A DNA stretch of 64,000 nt from Chitinophagaceae bacterium (GTDB lineage: Bacteria > Bacteroidota > Bacteroidia > Chitinophagales > Chitinophagaceae). The notes under the pieces are model-generated. The model made no database searches and was not told the origin of the DNA. It saw only the letters and a program-made list of their open reading frames with translations. Below are positions 54,030-63,470 of this stretch, piece after piece. Location of the stretch: contig SAIW01000010.1 of the NCBI GenBank assembly GCA_004028795.1, forward strand, positions 1 to 64,000. Direction: 5' to 3'. The position numbers and the translations under genes are program-made. The stretch's first letter is position 1. Each line of letters begins with the position of its first letter.

Positions 54030-54704
54030 ATGCCAACCATACCCTTAGCACTATCCATTGCTTTTATAGCAACTACTTTAATTACGGTATTACTGTTTTA
54101 TAAAGCAACAGCCAATAATAAAACCATACTGATAGTTATTTTGGCATGGTTAGCCATACAAAGCATACCTGCCTTAAAAGGGTTTTATGCCAATACAGAA
54201 GCTGCTCCTCCTCGTTTTCTGCTGGCAGTAGCTCCTGCTGTAGTTGCCGTGCTGTTGGTTAGTTTATTCAGCTCTGCTGTGTTTATTAATACAATCAATT
54301 TGCAAAGGCTTACCTTATTGCATATTATCCGTATTCCCGTTGAATTGGTGTTGCTGTATCTTTTTCATTATAAAGCCATTCCGCAAATCATGACTTTTGA
54401 AGGGCGTAACTGGGATATTCTCTCCGGCATTACAGCACCGATAGTATATTACTTCGTTTTTATAAAAAGAATATTATCTTCTAAATGGTTATTGTGGTGG
54501 AATGTAGTTGGTTTATTGTTATTGCTGAATATTGTAAGCATCGCATTACTGTCTGCACCATTTAGGTTTCAGCAGTTGGGCTTTGAACAACCGAATGTAG
54601 CTGTACTCTATTTTCCGTTTATATGGTTGCCCTGTTGTGTAGTACCAATTGTATTATTCAGCCATTTAGTTGCTATCAAAAAATTAACTAAGCAATCATT
54701 ATAA
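54030..54704 (+). CDS. Polytopic membrane protein, unknown
   Basis: 224 residues, seven hydrophobic segments. Found 74 bp after the Crp/Fnr gene and could be under its control. It overlaps the convergent NtrY-like kinase stop by 6 bp. No family recognised. Confidence 0.75.
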   Translation: MPTIPLALSIAFIATTLITVLLFYKATANNKTILIVILAWLAIQSIPALKGFYANTEAAPPRFLLAVAPAVVAVLLVSLFSSAVFINTINLQRLTLLHIIRIPVELVLLYLFHYKAIPQIMTFEGRNWDILSGITAPIVYYFVFIKRILSSKWLLWWNVVGLLLLLNIVSIALLSAPFRFQQLGFEQPNVAVLYFPFIWLPCCVVPIVLFSHLVAIKKLTKQSL

Positions 54705-57700
54705 AGTTGTATTACTCAACGGAAGCTCTACATAAAAAGTAGTGCCTTCGTTTTGCTGCGTAGTAAACCATATTTTGCCATTGGCATTTTCTACAATGCC
54801 TTTACAAATGGCAAGACCAAGGCCTGTCCCCGAAGACTTGGTAGTAAAGTTGGGGGTGAATATTTTAGATTGAATGGCTGCATCAATACCTTCTCCCTTA
54901 TCTGTTATTTTAATTAAAACAGTTGTTGCACTGTTATTGCTTTGATGAATAATAATACCTGCTTCATTATGCTTTTCACTTGCTTCAATAGCATTCTTTA
55001 TTAAGTTGGTAAACAGCCTGTTCATTTGTGTTTTATCGGCATAAACTATATAAGTTCCATCCTCTTTTTGCCATTGGATAGTTAGGGCTGTATTGGTTTG
55101 ATGCATTTGTACAATAGCTTTAACCGTATCACTTATATCGTATCGGTCAGGCTTCGCATTATTAATATTGGCAAATTGAGAGAAGTCGCCTGCTATGTTT
55201 GACAGTTGGTCTATCTGTTCCACCAAAGTAGCAGCTACTTGATTAGATAATTCTTTAATATTCGTATTACCTGCTTCTAAGCTACGCTGTAAGTATTGAA
55301 TACTCAGCTTCATAGGCGTTAGCGGGTTTTTAATTTCATGTGCTACCTGCCTTGCCATTTCCCGCCAGGCACTTTCACGTTCTGCTTTAGCCAATGCGTT
55401 GGCACTTTCTTCCAGCTTCTTCACCATTTTATTATATTCATTTACCAAAGCTCCTATCTCATCGTTACGTTCCCACACAATATGTTCATTTACTTTATTC
55501 AGCGATACATCTTTCATCTTCTCACTTATTAAACTGAATGAATGCGTTATACGGTTGGTAATAATAAATGCCACTGCCCCTGCAAGTAAAAAAATAAAGG
55601 CATTTAAGTTGATTAGCGTTGCCAGAAAGCCGGATATTTCTTCATTTAACTCTGCCTGTGAGTTTAAGTTAGGAATATTAAGGTATCCGTACTCTTTACC
55701 TTCTCTGTTGGTTAAAGGAATGTATAAACTTAAGAATGAAAGCCTGCCGATTTTTTCTGTTTGTGCAAACCTGAATGCATGTAAGTAATGCAGTTGATAA
55801 AAAGCTACCGGCTGCATCTTATCGCTCAATAAATACTTGTTATAAATATAAGGTTGAGAAGAAGTAAGCAACTTGCCTGATGTACTGTAAAAGTTAATAT
55901 CAACATTATGGGTTTCTGCAATTTCTGCTACTTTCTTTTCCAGTTCTGTTGTCTTTCCTATATCATAAATAGTTAATACATCATCTAATTCCAACTGCGT
56001 ATTTACTTTAGCTTCTATTTCATCTGCTACTAATCTTATAGACTTAAACAATCTTTCTTCATTATTATTATTAAACCTTACTATAAAGAAGGAAACTGTT
56101 GCCACACCGATAATCATAAACGATACAAAACAAACACCCACAATAATTAAATTAATCTGAGAGCGGATGTTGAGCGTTAAGAAAAACTGTTTAATGGCTT
56201 TAATGCTAAACCTTTCTTTTACTAAAAAACCTGTTACATAAAACGCAATTACCACTATCAAAAAAGAAGTAAGCAAATAGGCAAACAAGGTTATAAACTG
56301 CAAAAGCCAATCGTTTTCAGCTACAATAATTACCTGCCTGTCGTTACCGGCAACATATAATAATTCATTAAAACCATTTTTATTTGTTGATTGAAAGCCA
56401 TAAGCATTTCTTTCAGAAGCGGGTATTTCTAAAGGGAACGGATATTCATTTTCATGGCTTATTAATTTGGCTTTATTATACACTGCATAAGCATAATGGC
56501 TGCCTGCTTCATTTACCAAACCGTTGCCCTGCTTGAATAATACAGGGAAGAGTGTTTCACTGATAAACTTCTTAGGTATCAGTAACACAAACAAATAACC
56601 TTCTGTTATTGCCCCATTGCTTATCTTCTTTTCAAATAAATAACTCTGCTGATTATTTTTATTGGAGAAGAAAGCATATAACCCGTTTGAATCAACAGCC
56701 TTAGCTTGGTTAACTCTTATTGTTTCAATAAAAGCATATTGTGCAGAGTCATCATTATATAAAGCTTTGTATAAGCTGTCGTAAGTATAAATACGTGTTT
56801 CGTATTTATTTAAAAAGCCCGAGAATTCTTTACTTGTTAAACTGTCTTTTAAAAACTTATTGCTGTATTCATTATAAAACCTGTTACAATTGCTGTGCAG
56901 AAAAGTATCTGTAAAATCTGCCGTTGCAATTCTTAACAGGTTCTCTTCCTGTCCGCTGTTTTGTATAGATAAAGTTTCTGCCATTCTCTTTCGCTGCAAT
57001 AACTCTACTTCTTTATTCTGATAAATTAACATGGCAGACATAGATACTGCAAAGAACATCATCCAGAAAACCAACAGAGATGAATTGATAATCGGTTCTT
57101 CTGATTTTTTAGCCCTGTAGTTTACTATCCATAAGAAAAACATTAACCATAACAACACAAAGAAACCCGGTAATACAAAAGCATTACCTATGTTGAACGA
57201 AAAGAAAGCCAAGCCTGTTAAACAAACAATCAATAATTGAATACCGATACTGATACCTGCACGAAATACAGGTCTGATAAGCAATTGAGCTAAATAAAAG
57301 AATGATAATGCCAATAAACAAAGAATAATAAAACTGATATAACTATACACCGTAAGACTGAAGAAATCTGTAACATTAAATGAAATCTTAGAGTCTATAA
57401 CTAAGCTTCTGATAACATTTACAATGTTTAAACAGATAAGGGTTATATAAGCCAGGTAGATATAAGCAACATATTTTTTTGATACAATGTGCAGCTTAGA
57501 ATTATTCTGCAAATGATGTAACCGGTAGAAATTGATAATCCAGAAAAGAAATACGGTATTAATTAATAAATCGCCCAGCGACCTGTTGATGAAATTAGAA
57601 GCATATACTGATGGATCAAATAAACCCAACTCAGCAAAATCAAAAGGGAAGGGCAATACATAAGATATAAATCTTAATGATAATAACGAAGCTATTAACA

Positions 57701-58451
57701 ATGCGAATCCTCTTCTGAAACTGGATATCGCTACTGCTTCAACACTTACATAATTTATAAAAAGAAGCAACAATACAATAGCTAATGTTCTTAATACAAT
57801 GGTGGCAACATCGTACCTGTAATAATACCTGTTGCTTTTTTGTTTAATACCAAACAACAGTTTGCCATTGGCATCTTTTATCTGTAAAGCATTACTGTCT
57901 GTACTTATTTCATAACTGTCTTCAAGGCCTGCATATGCATTAAACTCAGTGGGTAAATATTTATTCTCAATAAAATACTGCCAACGTACCGGCAATACAC
58001 CTACACATAAAGCTTTCTTATTTTTTAAAGCAACAGTGTGTTTACTTAATACATAATCTCCGCTTTGATAATGCACAAAATAATTGCCGTCTGCATTTGC
58101 TAAGTCTTCCTGCTTTACATAAAAATTATTACTGTTCCAGAAAGTAATAATGGGGTTACCAACATCATTAAAAGCATACACAAAAAAACCGAAAGGTTTA
58201 TTTGCTAATGACAGTTGAGCCTTGGTAAATGTTTTTTCATCTAAACAATCGCTAATTAAAATACTGTCTTTACAAATATCATTAATATCCTGTAAGCCTT
58301 TATTTACAAGGATTGTAAGCTTACTTTGCGTTCTTTTTGGTGAGGTATTATAACTTAAGTAGTTAGATACAATAAATGAAAGTGTGTACAGCCATGCTGC
58401 AGCAATTAACAGGTAACCGTGTTTTAAAAATGCTTTGCGTAAATATTGCAT
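54699..58451 (-). CDS. Large NtrY-like sensor histidine kinase
   Basis: 1250 residues. N-terminal signal/anchor, then many helices between ~220 and 470 (multi-TM region), a long extracytoplasmic domain, a further pair of helices, HAMP-like region ('ITNRITHSFSLISEKMKDVS') and kinase core: H-box VAHEIKNPLTPMKLSIQYL, N-box 'NLIKNAIEASEK', G1 'ITDKGEGID', G2 'SSGTGLGLAICKGI'. NtrY kinases have HEIKNPLTP too, but this one is much longer. Partner regulator not adjacent. Confidence 0.9.
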   Translation of the reverse strand: MQYLRKAFLKHGYLLIAAAWLYTLSFIVSNYLSYNTSPKRTQSKLTILVNKGLQDINDICKDSILISDCLDEKTFTKAQLSLANKPFGFFVYAFNDVGNPIITFWNSNNFYVKQEDLANADGNYFVHYQSGDYVLSKHTVALKNKKALCVGVLPVRWQYFIENKYLPTEFNAYAGLEDSYEISTDSNALQIKDANGKLLFGIKQKSNRYYYRYDVATIVLRTLAIVLLLLFINYVSVEAVAISSFRRGFALLIASLLSLRFISYVLPFPFDFAELGLFDPSVYASNFINRSLGDLLINTVFLFWIINFYRLHHLQNNSKLHIVSKKYVAYIYLAYITLICLNIVNVIRSLVIDSKISFNVTDFFSLTVYSYISFIILCLLALSFFYLAQLLIRPVFRAGISIGIQLLIVCLTGLAFFSFNIGNAFVLPGFFVLLWLMFFLWIVNYRAKKSEEPIINSSLLVFWMMFFAVSMSAMLIYQNKEVELLQRKRMAETLSIQNSGQEENLLRIATADFTDTFLHSNCNRFYNEYSNKFLKDSLTSKEFSGFLNKYETRIYTYDSLYKALYNDDSAQYAFIETIRVNQAKAVDSNGLYAFFSNKNNQQSYLFEKKISNGAITEGYLFVLLIPKKFISETLFPVLFKQGNGLVNEAGSHYAYAVYNKAKLISHENEYPFPLEIPASERNAYGFQSTNKNGFNELLYVAGNDRQVIIVAENDWLLQFITLFAYLLTSFLIVVIAFYVTGFLVKERFSIKAIKQFFLTLNIRSQINLIIVGVCFVSFMIIGVATVSFFIVRFNNNNEERLFKSIRLVADEIEAKVNTQLELDDVLTIYDIGKTTELEKKVAEIAETHNVDINFYSTSGKLLTSSQPYIYNKYLLSDKMQPVAFYQLHYLHAFRFAQTEKIGRLSFLSLYIPLTNREGKEYGYLNIPNLNSQAELNEEISGFLATLINLNAFIFLLAGAVAFIITNRITHSFSLISEKMKDVSLNKVNEHIVWERNDEIGALVNEYNKMVKKLEESANALAKAERESAWREMARQVAHEIKNPLTPMKLSIQYLQRSLEAGNTNIKELSNQVAATLVEQIDQLSNIAGDFSQFANINNAKPDRYDISDTVKAIVQMHQTNTALTIQWQKEDGTYIVYADKTQMNRLFTNLIKNAIEASEKHNEAGIIIHQSNNSATTVLIKITDKGEGIDAAIQSKIFTPNFTTKSSGTGLGLAICKGIVENANGKIWFTTQQNEGTTFYVELPLSNTTL

Positions 58452-58455
58452 TCAG

Positions 58456-59226
58456 TTAGGTAGCTTGCTTTTTAACTTCATTCCATATAGCATCCATTTC
58501 TTCCAAACTCATATCAGCTAAATTTTTTCCCTGTGCCGATGCTATGGTTTCCATTTGTGTAAAGCGATTAATAAACTTTTTATTGGTTTTTTCCAATACA
58601 CCTTCTGCATCTATCTTCAAAAACCGTGCATAGTTTATCAGACTGAATAAAACATCCCCGAATTCTTCTTCTGTTTGCTCTATGCTTTCTAAGCTGATGG
58701 CTTCTTTCAACTCTGCAATTTCTTCTTCCACTTTATCCCAAACCTGTGCTGCATTATCCCATTCAAAACCTACTTTCTTTGCTTTTTCCTGTATGCGTGC
58801 AGCTTTAACCATAGCAGGCAATGCAGCAGGTACACCGCTCAATACACTTTTCTTTCCTTCTTTCAGTTTTATTTTTTCCCAGTTTCTTTTTACATCTTCT
58901 TCATCATTTACTGTAACATCGCCGTATATGTGCGGATGCCTTTCAATTAGTTTTTTACTGATGCCTTCAATAACATCATTTAAAGTAAACTGCTGCTCCT
59001 CCTTCCCTATTCTGGCATAAAACAAAATATGCAGTAACAAATCGCCCAGTTCTTCTTTAATGCCTTTCCAATCATTATCGGTAATGCTTTCCGCCAACTC
59101 ATACGTTTCTTCAATGGTCATAGGTCTTAATGTATGAATGGTTTGCTTTTTATCCCATGGGCATTGTTCCCGCAATTCATCCATTATCTGAACCAATTGT
59201 AAAAAGTTGTTGGAAAGGTTATCCAT
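58456..59226 (-). CDS. mazG: Nucleoside triphosphate pyrophosphohydrolase MazG
   Basis: 256 residues from ATG 59226. Two MazG repeats: first has 'CPWDKKQTIHTLRPMTIEETYEL' with EE-x-YE and 'KEELGDLLLHILFY' metal motifs (ExxED...); second has 'KVEEEIAELKEAI' and 'EEFGDVLFSLINYARF'. Hydrolyses NTPs to NMP and PPi. It lies 4 bp from the histidine kinase gene, so cotranscribed. Confidence 0.93.
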   Translation of the reverse strand: MDNLSNNFLQLVQIMDELREQCPWDKKQTIHTLRPMTIEETYELAESITDNDWKGIKEELGDLLLHILFYARIGKEEQQFTLNDVIEGISKKLIERHPHIYGDVTVNDEEDVKRNWEKIKLKEGKKSVLSGVPAALPAMVKAARIQEKAKKVGFEWDNAAQVWDKVEEEIAELKEAISLESIEQTEEEFGDVLFSLINYARFLKIDAEGVLEKTNKKFINRFTQMETIASAQGKNLADMSLEEMDAIWNEVKKQAT

Positions 59227-59235
59227 AAGCATTCA

Positions 59236-60216
59236 TTAAAATAAAATGGGTGTTACAAAAAGAGCATAGATTATTGCGAAAATAATACCGAAGCAACAAT
59301 ACAGCAGGCAGCACTTAATAAAAGACTTAAACCTGCCTTGTTTATAAAAGTTACGCAGTGTTTTATAAGTATAAAAGAAAATAAGCAACGAAATAATTTC
59401 TCTGAGAGTAATGAAAAAAGATTTACCGAAATAAAGACCTGCATATTCAAAACCTTTACCTACCCCTAATGCGATATAAATAAAAATAAACAAGTGAATG
59501 ATAACAATTAAATGGTCAACATAATACAGGTCTTTTCTTCTGCGGTATAATAACATAAGCGATAGTGCAACCAATGGCAATGTTATAAACATTACCTTAG
59601 GAATCATGTGCTCTATATCTTCTTTATTCTCTGCTATTTTTTTTACCCCTTTTAGAAAACTTTTTGTTGTGGGGTCTGCAGTTTTAAGGTCTTCGTCGTT
59701 AATACGTATATCTACAATCTTATCTTCATCGCCACCTGTTTCAATTTTCACTCCATTCATGGGTGCTTTTCTTTTATAAGTATAACGGGTGCTAGTATCT
59801 TTCAGATGAGCAGTATCTTTTTTTGAAGCATGCAGTGAAGTATCTGTTTTCTGCTGTACTTTATTTTCTGCAGCCTGCTTTTCTTTATGTTGTTCAACTT
59901 TTTTATTAACAGTAAACAATACCAAAAAGAAGATGGCGGAAGTAAATACATACATTCTTATCGGATGCAGATAACTCATTCTTCTGCCTTTAATGTATTC
60001 CTTGGAAATAAAAGCAGGTTTGAATAAAAGAAATTTTAAAGTGCTGAAGAATTTACCATCAAAGTGAATAATGTCGTACACAAAATGTGTTACCAAATGC
60101 CAGAAGCTTTCTTTAGGTTCTATATTCTCTTGTCCGCATACATGGCAATACCTGCCTTCAACAATAGCATTACAGTTTAAGCAATCTTTTTCTTTGCGTT
60201 CTTTAAAGTGGCTCAC
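59236..60216 (-). CDS. DUF3667 membrane protein
   Basis: 326 residues. N-terminal zinc-ribbon-like Cys motif CLNCNAIVEGRYCHVCGQ and 'SFWHLVTHFVYDIIHFDGKFFSTLKFLLFKPAFISKEYIKGRRMSYLHPIRMYVFTSAIFF' hallmark of DUF3667, then an acidic/charged linker and C-terminal helices. Found in Bacteroidota; no known function. Ten bp upstream of mazG, likely cotranscribed. Confidence 0.9.
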   Translation of the reverse strand: MSHFKERKEKDCLNCNAIVEGRYCHVCGQENIEPKESFWHLVTHFVYDIIHFDGKFFSTLKFLLFKPAFISKEYIKGRRMSYLHPIRMYVFTSAIFFLVLFTVNKKVEQHKEKQAAENKVQQKTDTSLHASKKDTAHLKDTSTRYTYKRKAPMNGVKIETGGDEDKIVDIRINDEDLKTADPTTKSFLKGVKKIAENKEDIEHMIPKVMFITLPLVALSLMLLYRRRKDLYYVDHLIVIIHLFIFIYIALGVGKGFEYAGLYFGKSFFITLREIISLLIFFYTYKTLRNFYKQGRFKSFIKCCLLYCCFGIIFAIIYALFVTPILF

Positions 60217-60328
60217 AGTGTTAAGGTTTGTCTAAAAATAATACACAATTTCATTTATTAAAACATAAGCTCCAATTATGTTTTTGTAATGTTTATAAGC
60301 CCTTTATTTTTGGTGAAAAGAATACCTG

Positions 60329-61156
60329 ATGAAGTTGTTAGCCATTGCATTGTTTGCATTAATCAGTTTTCAGTTAAACGCTCAGTTTTATTATAATGAT
60401 ATTATAAGCAATAACCTCAGCAATAAGCAATACAATCTTTTAAAACAAAATAAAATAAAGAAAGTTACGGTAACCAGTACCAATGCAGATGGTACTGCCA
60501 GCGAAGGTTTTCAACTGCAACAGGAGTTTGATATGTTCTGGAGAAAGCTTACTATTACTTCTTCTTTAATTACAGGCAACAGCTCTGTTCAAACCATTAC
60601 TTACGAAAACAATAAAGTAAAACGTACAGAAGAAATAAACAAAGGTGTTGAGCAAAAAACAGAATATAATTACGATGAAGCAGGTAAACTGATGAGTGTT
60701 TCATCTTCTTTTAAAGATACTGCTTTGAAATATCAAAGCACAGAATTACATGTTTGGAAGTATAACAGTAACAACCAACCTGAACAGATGCTGAAAATAA
60801 AAAACAGCAAAGACACGACTGTTATACAATTGATGTATGATGATAAAGGCAATGTGGCAGAAGAAAGATGGAGCAATAAAGGTTTGCTGTTGGAAATTTA
60901 TTATTACTACTATAACGATAAAAAACAACTGACAGATATTGTTCGCTTTAACCAGAAAGTAAAGAAGATGCTGCCTGATTTTTTATTTGATTATGATGAT
61001 AAAGGCATACTGACTGAATACATTCAAATACCCACCGGTGCCAATAATTACAATACCTGGAAATATACTTACAATGCTCAAGGCTTAAAGCAGGAAGAAG
61101 TTTGCTACAACAAACAAAAAGAAATTGTAGGGAGGATCAGTTATAAATATGAGTGA
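60329..61156 (+). CDS. Secreted YD-repeat-like protein
   Basis: 275 residues, signal peptide ending LNAQ (residue 19). The mature part contains YD-repeat-like segments ('TEYNYDEAGKLMSVS', 'LMYDDKGNVAEERWSNKG', 'YYNDKKQLTDIV', 'FDYDDKGILTEYI', 'YTYNAQGLKQEEV'), about five copies. It has no RHS core or toxin tip. Exported, function unknown. Confidence 0.8.
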   Translation: MKLLAIALFALISFQLNAQFYYNDIISNNLSNKQYNLLKQNKIKKVTVTSTNADGTASEGFQLQQEFDMFWRKLTITSSLITGNSSVQTITYENNKVKRTEEINKGVEQKTEYNYDEAGKLMSVSSSFKDTALKYQSTELHVWKYNSNNQPEQMLKIKNSKDTTVIQLMYDDKGNVAEERWSNKGLLLEIYYYYYNDKKQLTDIVRFNQKVKKMLPDFLFDYDDKGILTEYIQIPTGANNYNTWKYTYNAQGLKQEEVCYNKQKEIVGRISYKYE

Positions 61157-61256
61157 GTTATTTCGCCGATTTCGGCAGCTTCTTCAACTAATTAATTGTA
61201 AATAGTACACTTTTTTCATTCCAACAAATTAGCTTTAAGCAACTAAAAACTTTTTT

Positions 61257-61595
61257 ATGAAATTAGTATTTACCCTGTTATTTGTTATGGGTGGCTTGGT
61301 TTGCTTTTCGCAAAATGCTATTGACGGCAACTGGAAAGGCACAAGAGAAACTCCTAACGGTACTTTTGAAATTAATTACACCTTTAAAGTTGATGGACCT
61401 GTATTAACAGGTGTTTGGAAAACGCAATTCGGTGAAGCCAAAATTGAAAACGGAAAAGTAGATGGTAAAAAGTTTACTTACTCAATCAGCTTCAACGATA
61501 TGAAAATTTCTAATACCGGAGAACTTATTAATGACAATGAAATTGTTATTAAAAATGAAAGAGGTGAAATGAAATTAACGAGAGTTAAATCCTGA
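61257..61595 (+). CDS. Small secreted beta-rich protein
   Basis: 112 residues with signal peptide ending CFSQ. The mature 'DGNWKGTRETPNGTFEINYTFKVDGPVLTGVWKTQFGEAKIENGKVDGKKFTYSI' forms a lipocalin-like beta barrel pattern. A known Bacteroidota family of exported small proteins; ligand unknown. A good terminator follows. Confidence 0.8.
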   Translation: MKLVFTLLFVMGGLVCFSQNAIDGNWKGTRETPNGTFEINYTFKVDGPVLTGVWKTQFGEAKIENGKVDGKKFTYSISFNDMKISNTGELINDNEIVIKNERGEMKLTRVKS

Positions 61596-61614
61596 ACAAG
61601 CCATTAAAATTTTT

Positions 61615-61646
61615 AGCCATGTAATTTTTTACATGGCTTTTTTATT
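61615..61646 (+). terminator. Terminator after the small secreted protein
   Basis: AGCCATGTAA and TACATGGCT pair around a T-rich loop, followed by T-run. Confidence 0.85.
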
Positions 61647-61686
61647 TGTTGCCAATAACAATTAACCAAAGGCATTATTGCCAATA

Positions 61687-61725
61687 AAAAAGCCTCAACA
61701 CTTGCGTATTGAGGCTTCCTTTTTA
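61687..61725 (-). terminator. Bidirectional terminator near tRNAs
   Basis: AAGCCTCAA and TTGAGGCTT pair across a 10-nt loop, with A-run and T-run on the flanks. On the - strand it ends the tRNA transcript. Confidence 0.8.
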
Positions 61726-61730
61726 AAGCG

Positions 61731-61816
61731 TGCCCCGGAACGGAGTTGAACCGTTACGACCGTTGCGGGTCACAGGATTTTAAGTCCTGCGTGTCTACCA
61801 ATTCCACCACCGGGGC
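61731..61816 (-). tRNA. tRNA-Leu (UAA)
   Basis: Acceptor GCCCCGG pairs with CCGGGGC, discriminator A. Anticodon loop CTTAAAA reads UAA. A long variable arm, as expected for class II tRNA-Leu; GGTTCAACTCC T-loop visible. CCA is not encoded. Confidence 0.95.
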
Positions 61817-61859
61817 ATCCAAAATAAAATCCACCTGAAACCAAGTGGATTTATTTATG

Positions 61860-61932
<73 letters not shown>

Positions 61933-62010
61933 ATTTTGTTAAGAACTTCTTTTCCTTTTTGGGTGTGCAAATTTAGCTATCAAAAGTTCTCAGCAAAATT
62001 TTATTTCAAT

Positions 62011-62217
62011 TTATTTATACTCCGGAGTGTATTTGGTACTTCCCTGAATTTGAATATCAGGTTTGCCTTTATAACGTTGATTATACAAACGGTAACAACC
62101 GCCAAAAACAAAAGCTAACACAACAAATAATTGTAAGTAAAATAAGAATCTTGAAGAGTTTACCCAGTTCTTGGTAAAATCTTTTTCTTTAGCAGTATCT
62201 TCTACGTGGTGTGACAT
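62011..62217 (-). CDS. Small single-helix membrane protein
   Basis: 68 residues, starting MSHHVEDTAKEKDF, with one helix (about 24-43) and a basic tail. Similar short proteins occur across Bacteroidota without known function. Good start codon; no overlap with neighbours. Confidence 0.65.
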   Translation of the reverse strand: MSHHVEDTAKEKDFTKNWVNSSRFLFYLQLFVVLAFVFGGCYRLYNQRYKGKPDIQIQGSTKYTPEYK

Positions 62218-62257
62218 ATTTTTTTATTGCGTTGCAAAAATAAGGTTTCGTTTAAAA

Positions 62258-63310
62258 TTAATCGTGCTTCTTATCAACAATTTCAGTAAAGCTTTTTTTA
62301 TGTTTTATAAAATGTTGCCAAACCAAACAACCTTTATAAACACCTTGTAAACTTTGTAAAGACCTTCTGTTATTACTTGTTTTAATTTTTCCGCTAAACC
62401 ACCAACTAAACAAAGCATAATGTGCTTTTACAATGGCAGTAAAAAAATAAGTATCTCCGCTTAATAACCCTTTCCAGGCAGAAACAGCATCTAATACAAT
62501 CCTTAACGGCAGCTTGTATATTTTTTCTGATAAAGGAAGGTTTTTACACAACATAACCAAGTTGTTGCGAAAGTTTAAATACACTTTTCTTCCGCCGCGT
62601 GGTAATGTACCTGCACCAACATGATACACAACAGAAGCAGGGCAAACATAAACAGCATAACCTGCTAATTGTATCCGCCAGCATAAATCTATTTCTTCCT
62701 GATGTGCAAAGAACTGTTTATCAAAACCATTCAATGCATGAAACACTTCACTCTTTATAAACATTGCAGCACCCGTAGCCCAGAATACTTTTGATGCAGT
62801 GTTGTATTGAGCTTCATCTTTCTCCAACACATCAAAAATTCTTCCTCTTGAAAAAGGATAACCTAATACATCAATCCATCCGCCGCAGGCTCCTGCATAC
62901 TCAAAACTATGCGGTTGATGATAGGATAATATTTTAGGTTGGCAAGCTGCAATGGTATTATCGCTTTGCATTAAATCTATAACCGGTTCAATCCAATCGG
63001 GTGTTACCTCAACATCAGAATTCAGTAACACATAATAATCTGCCGTTACACTTTTTAAAGCCCAATTATAACCGCCTGCAAACCCATCGTTCTTTTTATT
63101 CAATAATATTTCTACTGATGGAAAATGCTGTTGAAGAAAAATAATTGAATCATCTGTTGAAGCATTATCTGCAACTACAACCTTTTTGTTTTGATAAGTT
63201 GAATGAATAACTGAAGGAAGAAAACGTTCTAAATAATTTCTTCCGTTATAGTTCAGAATAACAATAGCTACTGAGGGTTGTTGCAAAATGAAATAGTTTA
63301 TATCCGTCAT
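62258..63310 (-). CDS. Glycosyltransferase family 2
   Basis: 350 residues from ATG 63310 (MTDINYF). GT-A core: 'VAIVILNYNGRNYLERFLPSV', nucleotide site 'VVVADNASTDDS', DxD-equivalent 'LLNSDVEVTPDW', then 'EEIDLCWRIQLAGY' acceptor motif, typical of rhamnosyltransferase-like GT2 enzymes. Upstream bases belong to a repeat whose terminal arm supplies the start codon. Confidence 0.9.
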   Translation of the reverse strand: MTDINYFILQQPSVAIVILNYNGRNYLERFLPSVIHSTYQNKKVVVADNASTDDSIIFLQQHFPSVEILLNKKNDGFAGGYNWALKSVTADYYVLLNSDVEVTPDWIEPVIDLMQSDNTIAACQPKILSYHQPHSFEYAGACGGWIDVLGYPFSRGRIFDVLEKDEAQYNTASKVFWATGAAMFIKSEVFHALNGFDKQFFAHQEEIDLCWRIQLAGYAVYVCPASVVYHVGAGTLPRGGRKVYLNFRNNLVMLCKNLPLSEKIYKLPLRIVLDAVSAWKGLLSGDTYFFTAIVKAHYALFSWWFSGKIKTSNNRRSLQSLQGVYKGCLVWQHFIKHKKSFTEIVDKKHD

Positions 63311-63400
63311 TGCGAGATTGTCCCGAAGTATCGGGATGCCCAACGTTGCAATCTGATTTTATTCAATAAGATTTCTCGGCACGAACCTTCGAAATGACGG
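63304..63400. repeat. Dispersed-type repeat bounded by CCGTCATTGCGA / TCGAAATGACGG
   Basis: 12-bp imperfect terminal inverted repeats enclose ~75 bp with the palindrome TCCCGA-4-TCGGGA (63321-63336) and TTGCAATCTGATTT. This sort of element is widespread in bacterial intergenic regions (GTCATTGCGAG-type). One end overlaps the glycosyltransferase start codon. Confidence 0.7.
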
Positions 63401-63470
63401 CATGAAAATTAATACCCTGCGAAAATAAAGCTCTCATAACAATTCTTATCTTTCCAATCTAACAAGTAAT

